The notes: generated by a model not told the origin, from the letters alone. 58,987 nucleotides of DNA from Pseudomonadota bacterium (GCA_018821985.1 JAHJKP010000024.1:1-58987), one strand, 5' to 3'; numbered from the stretch's first letter, positions 44,195-53,199 are shown. Numbers and translations are program-made.

Positions 44195-46123
44195 CTACTC
44201 TTTAACTCTTTTTTTCCTGGCCGCTACTGATGCCGGGCTCATCTGGCCCCGTCTTCTGGCGCGTCCCATGGCTGTTTCTCTTCTCTCGGTCTTCTCCTCG
44301 GTCTTTCGCACCACTTGCGCTGGTGGATTGTGGGCTTGGACCTTTGATTCATCCAGTCGGCTGATCTTGAGCTGTTTATCTGCTACCTTGACTTTTTTAA
44401 GGAGGGTCAGGGTATCCTGGGGTAACCCGGCCGGCAGATCCACGGTGCTGTGATCATCAAAGATCGAGATCCTGCCGATGTGCTTGCTGCTGAGATCGGC
44501 CTCATTGGCAATGGCCCCGACAATGTTCCCCGGCTTAACTCCCTGGTTGAGACCCACCTCAATGCGAAAACGTTCCATGCCATGATCAGGTACGGTGGAA
44601 GGTCTCGGTTCCCTTGCTTCTCGTGGCTCCCTGAACTTTTTAGGATCACGGTATTCTTTAAATTCCCTGGCCTCTCTAAACTCTCTTGGTTCTTCTTTTC
44701 TCTCCCTGAAAGATGGCCGGTCTGATTTTTCAAACCTCCGGCCTCCTCTTGCCGACCGATCATAAGGAATGGACCGTTCCGGCTTGGGAGTGGGCAGATC
44801 CTTCAGCAGCAACGGCGTGTCACCCTGGGACAGACTGGCCAGGGCAGCGGCCACCATGTCGGCGGGAACGTCATGCTCTCCAAGATATTCCTCGATCAGG
44901 CGCTGAAAAAAATCAAGATTGTCGGCGGTAAGGGCATCGGTGATCCGCTGCTTGAACTCCATGATTCGTTTATCATTGATGGCCTCAGTGGAGGGGAGTT
45001 TCATCAATTCAATCTTCTGCCGGGTGGCCCGCTCAATGGTACCCACCATCTGCCGTTCCCGGGTGGTGACAAAGAGAATGGCCTCACCGCTGCGTCCAGC
45101 CCTGCCGGTTCGGCCAATGCGGTGGATGTAAGATTCGGTGTCATAGGGAATGTCAAAATTGAGTACATGGCTGATGCGCTCTACGTCCAGTCCCCTGGCC
45201 GCCACATCGGTGGCTACCAGGATATCCAGCTTGCCGCTTTTGAGCTGTTCCACGGTCCGTTGTCGCTGATTCTGCGGTATGTCGCCGTTGAGTGGGGCCA
45301 CGGAGTAACCTCGGGCCGCCAGCTTTTCGGCCAGTTCCACGGTCTGATTCTTGGTGCGGACAAAGATCAGCATTCCTTCAAAGGATTCTGCCTCCAGGAC
45401 TCTGGTGAGGGAGTCGAGCTTATGAAAACCGCTGGTGACGAGAAAGCGTTGACGGATATTCTGGGCGGTGCTGGTTTTACCCTTGATGGTAATCTCTTGT
45501 GGATTATGGAGGTATTTCTGGGCGATGCGGCGGATACTGACGGGCATGGTGGCCGAGAAGAGGGCGATCTGCCGGCTCTCCGGGGTTTGCTCCAGGATCC
45601 ATTCAACATCATCGATGAAACCCATGCGTAGCATCTCATCGGCTTCATCGAGTACCAGGCAGTCAAGTTCATCCAGGATCAGGGTCTTACGGCGGATGTG
45701 GTCCATGACCCGGCCCGGGGTGCCGACCACAACGTGAACGCCGCGCTCAAGTTGCCTGAGCTGGATCTTATAATCCTGACCGCCATAGATGGGTACCACC
45801 TGAAACCCTTTCATATGGGTGGCGTAACTATGAAAGGCCTCGGCCACCTGAATGGCCAGCTCCCGGGTGGGGGCCAGTACCAGGACCTGCGGCTTTCTTT
45901 TATTCAGGTCAAGGCGAGAAAGAAGCGGCAAGGCAAAGGCCGCTGTCTTGCCGGTACCGGTTTGGGCCTGACCCACCACATCCATTCCTGCCAGTACATG
46001 GGGGATGATTGTGGATTGAATCGGAGTGGGAGATTCATAGCCCAATTCATCGATGGCTTTGAGGATGGCTGGGCTGAATGCGAAGTCAGAAAATGTGGTT
46101 TGGGACTGATCGTCAAAAGACAT
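44195..46123 (-). CDS. deaD: DEAD-box RNA helicase (DeaD/CsdA type)
   Basis: A 642-residue helicase. Motif Q is FAFSPAILKAIDELGYESPTPIQ, the Walker A is AQTGTGKT, and APTRELA, VLDEADEMLRMG (DEAD), SATMP and HRIGRTGRAG mark the helicase core (about 1-370). A charged linker (about 455-535: RERKEEPREFREAREFKEY) follows. A C-terminal DbpA/CsdA RNA-binding domain (about 545-615: RFRIEVGLNQGVKPGNIVGAIANEADLSSKHIGRISIFDDHSTVDLP) and a basic tail complete it. This is the DeaD plan, a ribosome-assembly and cold-response helicase. The next promoter should lie in the 46124-46620 gap. Confidence 0.93.
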   Translation of the reverse strand: MSFDDQSQTTFSDFAFSPAILKAIDELGYESPTPIQSTIIPHVLAGMDVVGQAQTGTGKTAAFALPLLSRLDLNKRKPQVLVLAPTRELAIQVAEAFHSYATHMKGFQVVPIYGGQDYKIQLRQLERGVHVVVGTPGRVMDHIRRKTLILDELDCLVLDEADEMLRMGFIDDVEWILEQTPESRQIALFSATMPVSIRRIAQKYLHNPQEITIKGKTSTAQNIRQRFLVTSGFHKLDSLTRVLEAESFEGMLIFVRTKNQTVELAEKLAARGYSVAPLNGDIPQNQRQRTVEQLKSGKLDILVATDVAARGLDVERISHVLNFDIPYDTESYIHRIGRTGRAGRSGEAILFVTTRERQMVGTIERATRQKIELMKLPSTEAINDKRIMEFKQRITDALTADNLDFFQRLIEEYLGEHDVPADMVAAALASLSQGDTPLLLKDLPTPKPERSIPYDRSARGGRRFEKSDRPSFRERKEEPREFREAREFKEYRDPKKFREPREAREPRPSTVPDHGMERFRIEVGLNQGVKPGNIVGAIANEADLSSKHIGRISIFDDHSTVDLPAGLPQDTLTLLKKVKVADKQLKISRLDESKVQAHNPPAQVVRKTEEKTERRETAMGRARRRGQMSPASVAARKKRVKE

Positions 46124-46620
46124 GGTGGATCCTTGTGTGAAAAAAGGGATAAACCCTGAAAAGCAGACGTGCTGCGGGTGATTGTATGGAAAAAAACCTG
46201 AGAAATTGCGTGATACTGTCAGCGGGAACTGTTGAGAATTCCATGAAAAAATGTTTTTTTGCTGCGTGAGATGGTCTGAGCTTTCAACGAGTTCTGCGTT
46301 GCTCGCAAAGTCTTATCGCCGGAACATTAAGCTGTTGCACCCCAAGGGCACTTCCTTTGGGCCGTCTAAGGTAAATTTTTTGCGTGCCTTGAAGGGAGGA
46401 AAAAATCCTGATTTTTCAATGTAGCTTTTAGATAAAAGAGAGGGCTTAAAGTGCTGGTCAATGCCTCTGGTATGGAAAGCTACTTTTGGAGACAGAATAC
46501 AATATATTTGAGGTAAAGACAAGGGGGGCGAAAAACACCCTGCCACGCAGTGCTTTAAAGGGCATTTTGTCCAGGGTGTTCGCTGGCTGTGCCAAGGCAC
46601 GATGAAGATCTATATTCTGG
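46124..46620. other. intergenic region upstream of deaD
   Basis: About 500 bases with no believable gene. It probably holds a long deaD leader on the minus strand, as is usual for cold-shock helicases. A CCCAAGG-gcactt-CCTTTGGG hairpin lies near 46334-46354. Frames such as 46313-46600 have no ribosome site. Confidence 0.4.
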
Positions 46621-46902
46621 CTATTTGTAGAGGCAGAGGTATGCAGTTTCAGTCTCTATTCGCACACCAAACTTTATGTTGGCTGCCACTTCAAAGCTTT
46701 CCTTTGCCTTAATACTTTGCCACTTATCGTTTCCTGGCAGTCTGACTTCCATGGCCCCTGAAATCACTGACATGATTTCGACAGAGCTGGTGCCGAATTC
46801 ATACTCTCCCGGTGCCATGACTCCTATGGTGGCGGGGCCCTCAAGACTGGTAAAGGCGATGGATTTCACCTTGCCTTCAAAATACTCATTTACTTTGAAC
46901 AT
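46621..46902 (-). CDS. ppnP: pyrimidine/purine nucleoside phosphorylase PpnP
   Basis: A 93-residue cupin-fold protein (old name UPF0345/YaiE): [57 protein letters not shown], then [27 protein letters not shown]. It matches the family over its whole length. PpnP cleaves several nucleosides with phosphate. GGAGAATAC precedes the ATG. It stands alone between deaD and the TSUP locus. Confidence 0.92.
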   Translation of the reverse strand: MFKVNEYFEGKVKSIAFTSLEGPATIGVMAPGEYEFGTSSVEIMSVISGAMEVRLPGNDKWQSIKAKESFEVAANIKFGVRIETETAYLCLYK

Positions 46903-47061
46903 TTGTATTCTCCTGAAGTGATAGAAGTAATGAAAGGTAGTTGTCAGAGTATGCCATATTAAGGATAAACTTACGACACATTATATGTGGATATTGATTC
47001 AAGGATATCTACATCGGGACGTTGGGTGTGGGCTGACAGTAGAAAATCATGTGAAAAAAAC

Positions 47062-47076
47062 GTTGCAAAGTGCATC
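47062..47076. promoter_or_regulatory. GTTGC-N5-GCATC activator-site candidate
   Basis: GTTGC-AAAGT-GCATC, an imperfect dyad, one of a set shared by two operons around the histidine kinase / activator pair. Its centre is 49 bp from the next copy. Confidence 0.45.
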
Positions 47077-47110
47077 GTAACCTTTTGTTTATGCATCATT
47101 TTTCTTTGGT

Positions 47111-47125
47111 GTTGCATAGTGCAAT
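47111..47125. promoter_or_regulatory. GTTGC-N5-GCAAT activator-site candidate
   Basis: GTTGC-ATAGT-GCAAT, a nearly perfect dyad about 320 bases before the TSUP start codon. It matches the palindromes at 52109 and 52197 across the locus. Confidence 0.55.
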
Positions 47126-47441
47126 GTGGTCGTTTCAGATGGTAACAGTTTTTTCTTGACAGGGGTTTTTGTGAGTAGTAATCATGCCAGCAATTTCAAT
47201 ATCCGCATGGTCGTATCAAGTTGTCGTATAAAAATATTTCCTAACACTTGAATGCGATGACCGGCATGAGGAGTTGTGTGAAATGGTCAGATCTAAGGGG
47301 TTTTTGCTAACGGTACTTAAGATGAGAGGGACGGAAGAGGGTTGGCCCAGATGATGAAAGAACACGCCGTGTGTTTTTATCTTTCATGGTGCCCTTATAT
47401 GTCGGTTTATTTTTTAGGAAGTCAACAAGGAGGAAAGAAGA

Positions 47442-48497
47442 ATGCAAATGAATATCAAGGAAAAGGCGGCGGGAGTATTGGCTACTCTCGTGTGTACGAT
47501 CATGTTGAGTCCGCTTTGGGCACTGGCTGAGGAAGCGGTGGCCATGAGCCCGGTGCCGGTGGCCAATCCCGAAGACTGGTGGAAATGGCCGTTGATCCTG
47601 TTGGGAGTCACCTTTGTTATGGGAATTATTGCGGTGTTGGGTGGTGTTGGTGGCGGTGTGCTTTATGTGCCGATCATGAGCGGGTTCTTCCCCTTCCACA
47701 TTGACTTTGTCCGCGGCACCGGCCTGTTGGTAGCCCTCTGTGGGGCACTGGCCGCTGGCCCCGGCCTGCTCAAGGCCAATCTGGCCAGCCTCCGTCTGGC
47801 CCTGCCGGTGGCCCTGATCGCCTCAACCATGGCCATTGTCGGCGCTATGGTCGGCCTGGCCATGCCGCCCCATATCGTCCAGCTTTCTCTGGGCGGTACT
47901 ATCCTGGCTATCGTCGCTATCATGCTTTCAGCCAAAAAATCAGCGATACCCGATGTCCCGGCAGCAGATGCCCTCTCATCCGCCCTGCGGATCTGTGGTG
48001 TCTATCATGATTATGCGATGAAGCAGGATATCAACTGGAAGATCCACCGCACCATTCCCGGTCTGATGCTTTTTGTCATCATCGGTTTCATGGCCGGTAT
48101 GTTCGGTCTGGGCGCCGGCTGGGCCAATGTACCGGTGCTCAATCTGCTCATGGGGGCGCCGCTCAAGATTTCGGTGGCCACTTCCAAATTCCTTCTTTCC
48201 ATCACCGATACTTCAGCTGCCTGGATCTATTTCAATCAGGGCTGTATCATCCCGATGATGGTGGTGCCCTCGCTGATTGGCATCATGCTTGGCTCCTTTG
48301 TCGGCGTGCGTCTGCTCAAGGTGGCCAAGCCGGGTTTTATCCGCTGGATGGTTATCTTTGTTCTCCTTTTTTCAGGCGGTAAGGCGATCCAGAAGGGTTA
48401 CTCTGAATATCAGAAGGTGAATGATCATAAACCGGCAGTAACTCAGCAGGTTGACCATGCCGCGCCAGCGCCTGCTGCTGGAATGGTTCATCAGTAA
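47442..48497 (+). CDS. TSUP-family transporter
   Basis: A 351-residue protein with an N-terminal signal/anchor (about 1-30: IKEKAAGVLATLVCTIMLSPLWALA), then eight or more helices in two TSUP repeats (about 45-165 and 205-320). Signatures are GIIAVLGGVGGGVLYVPIMSGFFPF in the first half and GFMAGMFGLGAGWANVPVLNLLMGAPLK in the second. A soluble tail rich in His, Pro and Ala (KVNDHKPAVTQQVDHAAPAPAAG) ends it. GGAGGAAAG precedes the ATG. It is followed 58 bases later by a small membrane partner. Like the family, it probably moves a sulfur-containing anion. Its regulation by the adjacent two-component pair is inferred from the shared dyads. Confidence 0.88.
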   Translation: MQMNIKEKAAGVLATLVCTIMLSPLWALAEEAVAMSPVPVANPEDWWKWPLILLGVTFVMGIIAVLGGVGGGVLYVPIMSGFFPFHIDFVRGTGLLVALCGALAAGPGLLKANLASLRLALPVALIASTMAIVGAMVGLAMPPHIVQLSLGGTILAIVAIMLSAKKSAIPDVPAADALSSALRICGVYHDYAMKQDINWKIHRTIPGLMLFVIIGFMAGMFGLGAGWANVPVLNLLMGAPLKISVATSKFLLSITDTSAAWIYFNQGCIIPMMVVPSLIGIMLGSFVGVRLLKVAKPGFIRWMVIFVLLFSGGKAIQKGYSEYQKVNDHKPAVTQQVDHAAPAPAAGMVHQ

Positions 48498-48555
48498 AAG
48501 CAATGTTCTGTGATTAATTATGTGAGGGCACTGTGTGCCCAAGGAGAAATAGATT

Positions 48556-49092
48556 ATGGCGACAACAAATGTACCAACCAAAGAAGCATCACATGAGCAG
48601 ATTCAATATGCCAAGATCCTGGAAAAAGGGATGTTTACCGGGCTGCTCCTGATGTGCATCACCTTTGTCCTGTATGTGTTCGGGCTGATGCAACCTCTTA
48701 TTCCCCTGCATGACATTCCCACCCTCTGGTCTACAAAATCAGGGGTGTACTTGACGACCGTTGAAAACAATTATATTCCGGAGGGGCATTCCCTCAAGGT
48801 TAAGGTCCAAGCCCAGCAAGAGGCTGCAGTCTCTGTGGCGCAGCAAGGGCATGAGGCTAAGGCGGGCCAGCACGTGCTCAGTGGCTGGTCGTGGGCAACG
48901 CTGCTGGGATATTCCGATTTTCTCAATTTCCTGCCGGTAGCTATCCTGGCCGGGATTACCATCCTCTGTTACGGTGTTATCATTCCGGGCCTCTTTGCCC
49001 GTGGTGATAAGGCCATGGGGATCATGGCCATTGTAGAGATCGGCATTCTGGTTCTTGCGGCCAGCGGCATCCTTAGGGTAGGTGGCCATTAA
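48556..49092 (+). CDS. DUF1634-like membrane protein, TSUP partner
   Basis: A 178-residue protein with three membrane helices: about 26-48 (GMFTGLLLMCITFVLYVFGLMQP), 123-143 (FLNFLPVAILAGITILCYGVIIPG) and 155-175 (IMAIVEIGILVLAASGIL). An extracytoplasmic loop of about 70 residues lies between the first two. DUF1634 proteins are common companions of TSUP genes and have a similar three-helix plan; the match is by arrangement rather than a strong motif. GGAGAAATAG precedes the ATG. It ends at the 49115 hairpin, facing the activator gene. Confidence 0.65.
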   Translation: MATTNVPTKEASHEQIQYAKILEKGMFTGLLLMCITFVLYVFGLMQPLIPLHDIPTLWSTKSGVYLTTVENNYIPEGHSLKVKVQAQQEAAVSVAQQGHEAKAGQHVLSGWSWATLLGYSDFLNFLPVAILAGITILCYGVIIPGLFARGDKAMGIMAIVEIGILVLAASGILRVGGH

Positions 49093-49114
49093 TTCAAGGC
49101 AGCGCTTCTCTCCA

Positions 49115-49157
49115 GAGTATCTTTGCAGACAGTTTTTTGCTGCCTGTGAAGATACTC
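49115..49157. terminator. bidirectional hairpin between convergent genes
   Basis: GAGTATCTT (49115-49123) pairs with AAGATACTC (49149-49157), with extra pairing inside (GCAGACAG with CTGCCTGTG). It lies between the DUF1634-like gene and the activator gene and includes a TTTTTT run in the loop side, so it may end transcripts from both sides. Confidence 0.6.
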
Positions 49158-49164
49158 TCTCTCT

Positions 49165-50526
49165 TTATTCCCCCACCTCGTATTTCTTGATCTTGCGCCA
49201 CAGCGAGACCCGGTCAATTCCCAAGGCCTGGGCGGCCAGACTCTTGTTGTCCCCGTGCTCCTTTAATACCCATTCAATATAGGCCCGTTCCTGATCGGCA
49301 AGGCTGGGGATGCCGCCGCTTTTTCGCCGGAAGGTTTGAAAACAGGTACCCCGGAGGTCTTCGGGCAGATGGCTGATCTCAATGGTATCGCCGCTGGCGA
49401 GGGCCACTCCTCGCTCGATGATGTTTTCCAGTTCCCGCACATTTCCCGGAAAATCATAGCGGAGCAGGATGTCAACCACCTCTGGGTCGATATTGATGAC
49501 ATCCTTATGCATTAATGTCCCGTATTTTTTGATGAAATACTGAATAAGCAGGGGGAGGTCATCCTTGCGTTCGGCAAGAGGGGGAATATTGAGGGTGACA
49601 ACATTGATTCTGAAAAAAAGATCCTGACGGAAATGGCCCTGTTTAACTTCTTCCGCCAGGATCCTGTTCGTGGCTGCCAGAAATCGTACATTGACCTTAA
49701 TCGGTGTAACGCCGCCAAGATGCATCACCTCTCTTTCCTGAATCACCCGCAGAAGCTTTACCTGCATGGCAAGAGACATCTCGGTGATCTCATCGAGAAA
49801 AAGGGTACCGCCATCGGCCATCTCCACCAGCCCTTTTTTGGTTTCTAGGGCGCCGGTAAAAGCCCCTTTTTCATGGCCGAAGAGTTCATTGGCCAGCAGT
49901 TCCTCCTGAAAGGCCCCGCAATTTACCGATAAGAGGGGACCTTCCCGGCGGTTGCTGCAGGCGTGGACGAAACGGGCCAGCAGTTCCTTGCCGGTGCCGG
50001 ATTCCCCGCAGATCACGACATTGCTGTCGGAGGTGGCCACCTGACCGGCCATGGCCAGCAATTTTTTCATCCCTTGATTGTCGGTAATCAGGCGCGCCTC
50101 CCCCTGGAAGACCTTCAGGGATTCACGTAATCTGCTGTTCTCCTGTTTGAGTCTGATCTTTTCCAGGGCCTCCCGCACGACCTTCCGTGCCTCATCCAGT
50201 TTGTAGGGCTTGGCAATATAGTGATAGGCGCCGGCCTTCATTGCCTCGATGGCTGAGTCCACTGTGGCATAACCGGTAATCATGATGACCTCGGTGTCGG
50301 GATAAAGCTCTCTGACCCGCTTTAAAATCTGCATGCCGTCAACCTTTTCCATTTTCAGATCTGTCAGGACAAGATCGTAGCTGTGTTCTTCCAGTAACTG
50401 GAGAGCCCGCTGGCCGCTTTGCGAGGCTGTCACCTCATACCCTTCTTTTTTCAGGATATGTTTGAGGTTGTGCAGGGCTATCTCCTCATCGTCAATGACG
50501 AGTATCTTTGCAGTTTCATTATTCAT
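49165..50526 (-). CDS. sigma-54-dependent response regulator (NtrC type)
   Basis: A 453-residue enhancer-binding protein. The receiver domain (about 7-120: [18 protein letters not shown], phosphorylation Asp in LVLTDLKM, Thr in [11 protein letters not shown] and Lys in [10 protein letters not shown]) is followed by the AAA+ sigma-54 domain (about 145-375: [15 protein letters not shown] Walker [11 protein letters not shown] with the sigma-54 contact loop, [10 protein letters not shown] Walker [36 protein letters not shown]). A Fis-type HTH_8 ends it (about 410-450: [23 protein letters not shown]). It begins one base after the kinase stop, with AGGA before the ATG. It probably binds the GTTGC-N5-GCAAC dyads and drives the sigma-54 promoter at 52279. 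Confidence 0.94.
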   Translation of the reverse strand: MNNETAKILVIDDEEIALHNLKHILKKEGYEVTASQSGQRALQLLEEHSYDLVLTDLKMEKVDGMQILKRVRELYPDTEVIMITGYATVDSAIEAMKAGAYHYIAKPYKLDEARKVVREALEKIRLKQENSRLRESLKVFQGEARLITDNQGMKKLLAMAGQVATSDSNVVICGESGTGKELLARFVHACSNRREGPLLSVNCGAFQEELLANELFGHEKGAFTGALETKKGLVEMADGGTLFLDEITEMSLAMQVKLLRVIQEREVMHLGGVTPIKVNVRFLAATNRILAEEVKQGHFRQDLFFRINVVTLNIPPLAERKDDLPLLIQYFIKKYGTLMHKDVINIDPEVVDILLRYDFPGNVRELENIIERGVALASGDTIEISHLPEDLRGTCFQTFRRKSGGIPSLADQERAYIEWVLKEHGDNKSLAAQALGIDRVSLWRKIKKYEVGE

Positions 50527-50527
50527 A

Positions 50528-52000
50528 TTAACATTCCTGTTGTGTTCCAGGTAACCAGATGATGAAGGTGGTGCCCAGGCCGGGTCTACTGTCCACGGTG
50601 ATGTTTCCTCCGTGCCATTCAATAATATCATGTACGATAAACAGACCAAGGCCGGAACCCTTTCCTACATCCTTGGTGGTAAAAAAGGGGTCAAAGATCT
50701 TTTTGACATGTTCGGTCTCAATCCCTGGCCCGTCATCTTCTATCAATATCTCTACACCATTATAGCTGGAAAAGGAGCCCGTATCTGAGGCGGAAATCCA
50801 GATATGACCATCACCCTGCATTGCATCGATCGCGTTCTTGATCAAATTAAGAAGAACTTGCTGTACTCGCTGCTTGTCAGCAAGGATGGTGAGATCTTCC
50901 GGAATCTCTTCGGCGATGCTGACATCGTGGGGGGTATGTCCGCGCACGAGAAGGATCGTCTCGTCCACCAGCTTTTTGAGGAGGAGAGTCTCTTTTTTGA
51001 ATTCTTTGATCCGGGAAAATTCGAGAAGGGTTTTAACAATATCCCTGGCCTTGTCGGACTGGGTCACGATCTGGCTGATAAGATTTCTTTTAAATTCCAT
51101 GTCCTCATCTTCAAGCTCTTCACCCAGGATCTGTGCGGAAGTTGATATATTGGACAGGGGGTTGTTCAGTTCATGAGCCACGCCGGAGAGCAGGGTGCCG
51201 AGGGCTGCCAGTTTTTCCGATTGCACCAGCTGATGCTGCCGGGTCTGTAATTCTTTGGTCATTCGGTTGAAGGCGGTGAGCAGCGAGCGCACTTCATGTT
51301 CTCCTTTACCCACGGTGATCTCAACAAAATCACCCTGAGAAATGATTTTGGTATATCCTTCCAGCATCTTCAGTGAGCTTACCACTCTGCTCCCTAAAAA
51401 AGCGGCGATGGCTACGGCAGCGACAAAGAGGCATGCCATGGAGGCCAGAAGAATATTCTGGGTTGTTTTCAGGAGAGTTTTGACCTTTTGTTTGACGATG
51501 GTCCGGGTCTTTTCTCCAAACTCAGTGAGTTCCTTGCCGGTGGATCTGACCTGCTCTTCCAGATGCTCCAAGGTGTGGGGCGGAATGCTGGAGTTGGCGC
51601 CAGATTCATCTTTTTGTTCAATCTGCTGTTTCAATTTATGAAACTGCCCCATATTCTCATTATAGGCGGTAATGACGTTGGCTAATTGTTGAATATCTGC
51701 CGAAGGGACAATCAGTTTCAGGGCGACAGAGTTATTCTCAAAGATATCCCGTGCCTTCAGCCAGTAGTGCTGATTTTCCTGAAAGTCTTTGTCCTGATGG
51801 TACAGGAAATAATTTTTTTCAAACCGGCGGGCTTCCAGGGTGGTATTAAAAAAATCTTCAACAACCTCTCCGAAGGCAACCTGTCCTTCCACCCGTTTGA
51901 CGATGACATAGGTCAATACGGCAGAACTCACCGTGATGATGAGCAAGAGGTAAAAGCCATAAGTGATTTTTTTACGAATGCCAAATTGAAACATAATCAT
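50528..52000 (-). CDS. sensor histidine kinase
   Basis: A 490-residue membrane kinase. TM1 lies at about 12-34 (ITYGFYLLLIITVSSAVLTYVIV). A periplasmic helical sensor of about 150 residues with charged residues (EARRFEKNYFLYHQDKDFQENQHYWLKARDIF) resembles methyl-accepting-like four-helix sensors. TM2 is at about 188-210, then a HAMP region, then HisKA (about 265-330, phospho-His in LSGVAHELNNPLSNIST) and HATPase (NLIKNAIDAMQ, EDDGPGIETEHVKKIFDPFFTTKDVGKGSGLGLFIV). It is one base from the activator gene and transcribed away from the Usp/TSUP operon. The signal is unknown; a sulfur anion or envelope stress would fit the neighbours. Confidence 0.92.
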   Translation of the reverse strand: MIMFQFGIRKKITYGFYLLLIITVSSAVLTYVIVKRVEGQVAFGEVVEDFFNTTLEARRFEKNYFLYHQDKDFQENQHYWLKARDIFENNSVALKLIVPSADIQQLANVITAYNENMGQFHKLKQQIEQKDESGANSSIPPHTLEHLEEQVRSTGKELTEFGEKTRTIVKQKVKTLLKTTQNILLASMACLFVAAVAIAAFLGSRVVSSLKMLEGYTKIISQGDFVEITVGKGEHEVRSLLTAFNRMTKELQTRQHQLVQSEKLAALGTLLSGVAHELNNPLSNISTSAQILGEELEDEDMEFKRNLISQIVTQSDKARDIVKTLLEFSRIKEFKKETLLLKKLVDETILLVRGHTPHDVSIAEEIPEDLTILADKQRVQQVLLNLIKNAIDAMQGDGHIWISASDTGSFSSYNGVEILIEDDGPGIETEHVKKIFDPFFTTKDVGKGSGLGLFIVHDIIEWHGGNITVDSRPGLGTTFIIWLPGTQQEC

Positions 52001-52108
52001 GTTTTTTTAATCAAAAGGTTTGCAGCAATCAGCGGTAAAAACAGAAAAAATTTTTGTATGTATTTTATTTTAATATACCATACTCTCAGTCCCGGACAAA
52101 GTCTATAG

Positions 52109-52123
52109 GTTGCATTTAGCAAC
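52109..52123. promoter_or_regulatory. perfect palindrome GTTGC-N5-GCAAC
   Basis: GTTGC-ATTTA-GCAAC. It is the copy nearest to the kinase start and may serve autoregulation as well as activation of the operon to the right. Confidence 0.65.
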
Positions 52124-52195
52124 AGTGAGTTTTTTATTGTAACAATATCATATCAAGCTGGATTTGCAGGAGTTATTTTTTTTGTTCGTGTTTTG

Positions 52196-52213
52196 TGTTG
52201 CGAAGTAGCAACA
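52196..52213. promoter_or_regulatory. perfect palindrome TGTTGC-N6-GCAACA
   Basis: TGTTGC-GAAGTA-GCAACA, with a spacer one base longer than in the other copies. It lies about 100 bases upstream of the start expected from the sigma-54 promoter. Confidence 0.65.
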
Positions 52214-52278
52214 AGTGTTAAAAAAGTGAACATTGTGCAATGTCTTGAATTAAATCGAAAAAGCTGATGTGTCTCGGA

Positions 52279-52295
52279 TGGCATGATTGTTGCTA
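52279..52295 (+). promoter_or_regulatory. sigma-54 promoter of the Usp/TSUP operon
   Basis: TGGCATGATTGTTGCTA has GG at 52280-52281 and GC at 52292-52293, exactly ten bases apart, and matches TGGCAC-N5-TTGC at nearly all positions. The start of transcription would be near 52304, just ahead of the first gene. With an NtrC-type gene next door and palindromes upstream, control by that pair is very likely. Confidence 0.8.
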
Positions 52296-52315
52296 AATGA
52301 AACAGCGAAATAGGG

Positions 52316-52891
52316 ATGTCATTGAAAATCGTCTTTAAAAATATTCTTTTACCGAAAAACAGTTTCATGAGTCTTCTGGCAAAAATTCTTGAGAATCTTG
52401 AAAAGTCCATGGCTGCGGTAAGTTTCGCCGAGGCAGGGGAGGTGGAGACCGCCCGTCAGTTTTTCAAACCGCACAAAAATGCCCATAAGCGTGTGCTGCT
52501 TGCAACTGACCGGGGGGATATCAATCCCAAGACCCTTGATTATGCCATGCGGCTCTGCCAGTCCATTGGTGGTAGTTTAGAGATCTGTCATGTGCTTCAT
52601 TCTTCTGAAGAGAGCGTGGCGGGAGAAGCTGGACAAAAAAACAGATTAGTAAAGGCGATTAGAAGTCTTTTAAGGGAAAAGGGTATTATTTATCAGCTGG
52701 TCATGGGGCAGGAGTGTCTGGCGGAGGAGGTCCTCAATTTTACAAAAAACAGGCGTGATCTCCTCTGTGTGATCTTTGATGCCATGGAGGCTGGGAATTC
52801 AACTTGTCAGCAGGCAAGGGAAAAAATGCTGGCAAAATTTCATGTATTGCACTGCCCGGTGGTGGTTTATGCTGAACAATCGATGGCGTGA
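52316..52891 (+). CDS. Usp-like protein with N-terminal FAEAGE motif
   Basis: A protein of 191 residues from 52316, or 174 if translation begins at the ATG at 52367; neither has a strong ribosome site. The part from the second methionine reads MSLLAKILENLEKSMAAVSF, then AEAGEVETARQFF. Its SMAAVSFAEAGE block is shared with the 79-residue protein at 55597. The rest (about 58-188) is a universal-stress-like domain: RVLLATDRGDINPKTLDYAMRLCQSIGGSLEICHVL, ending HVLHCPVVVYAE. The Usp nucleotide signature (G-2x-G-9x-G) is not obvious. It is the first gene after the sigma-54 promoter and precedes a small membrane protein and a TSUP gene. Confidence 0.78.
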   Translation: MSLKIVFKNILLPKNSFMSLLAKILENLEKSMAAVSFAEAGEVETARQFFKPHKNAHKRVLLATDRGDINPKTLDYAMRLCQSIGGSLEICHVLHSSEESVAGEAGQKNRLVKAIRSLLREKGIIYQLVMGQECLAEEVLNFTKNRRDLLCVIFDAMEAGNSTCQQAREKMLAKFHVLHCPVVVYAEQSMA

Positions 52892-52929
52892 ATACGTCTA
52901 GTACATTTAACAAAAAAGGGGGAAGTACA

Positions 52930-53199
52930 ATGGAGGCAACAAGTCATAACAAAAACATGCCGGCAGCATCGGGTCCGGCAAAAAGCAAGCCCTATCTGAA
53001 GACGCTTATTTTCGGGGCCATTTCGATTTCTGCTTATGTCCTGCTGTTTAATAATGAACAACTGGTCACTGATACCTATACCATGGGTGGCTGGCACTGG
53101 GTCTTTCCTGTGGGCACGGTTTTTTTCTTTTCTTTCAGCCATGGGGCCTTTGCCAGTAATCTGTTAAGCGTCCTGGGTCTTGAAGCTAAAAAAAAATAA
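52930..53199 (+). CDS. small membrane protein in the Usp/TSUP operon
   Basis: An 89-residue protein. A polar N-terminal part (about 1-25) is followed by a hydrophobic helix (about 27-40: LKTLIFGAISISAYVLLF), a short loop with NNEQLVTDTYTMGGWHW and a second helix (about 54-72: VFPVGTVFFFSFSHGAFASNLL). The GGGGGAAG site supports the ATG at 52930. No family name is recognised. Placement between a Usp-like gene and a TSUP gene, like the three-helix partner beside the TSUP gene at 47442, suggests it is a transporter accessory. Confidence 0.7.
   Translation: MEATSHNKNMPAASGPAKSKPYLKTLIFGAISISAYVLLFNNEQLVTDTYTMGGWHWVFPVGTVFFFSFSHGAFASNLLSVLGLEAKKK

Larger units (their letters stand above)
46903..47441. 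promoter_or_regulatory. upstream region of the first TSUP operon of the two-component locus
   Basis: A 540-base region that carries two dyads of the GTTGC-N5-GCAAY type (47062-47076 and 47111-47125) followed by TTGACA at 47156-47161, a possible -35 box with only a weak -10 17 bases later. The best sigma-54-like sequence is CGGCATGAGGAGTTGTG near 47262, but its second element is one base too far and ends GT instead of GC. The promoter type is therefore open. The spacing of the dyads resembles that upstream of the sigma-54 promoter at 52279. Confidence 0.5.
52001..52315. promoter_or_regulatory. divergent control region of the kinase and Usp/TSUP operons
   Basis: The 315 bases between the kinase and the first Usp-like gene hold three dyads and a sigma-54 promoter. 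GTTGC-ATTTA-GCAAC (52109-52123) and TGTTGC-GAAGTA-GCAACA (52196-52213) are perfect palindromes. ACATT-GTGC-AATGT (52230-52243) is a third, slightly different one that shares GTGCAATG with the site at 47111. They sit about 70 to 195 bases upstream of the expected start near 52304, the usual range for enhancer sites. Confidence 0.7.

Noticed and set aside
47255-47280. CGGCATGAGGAGTTGTG as a sigma-54 promoter for the TSUP gene at 47442
   Set aside because: The spacing between the two elements is 11 rather than 10 bases and the -12 element ends in GT, so it was not called.
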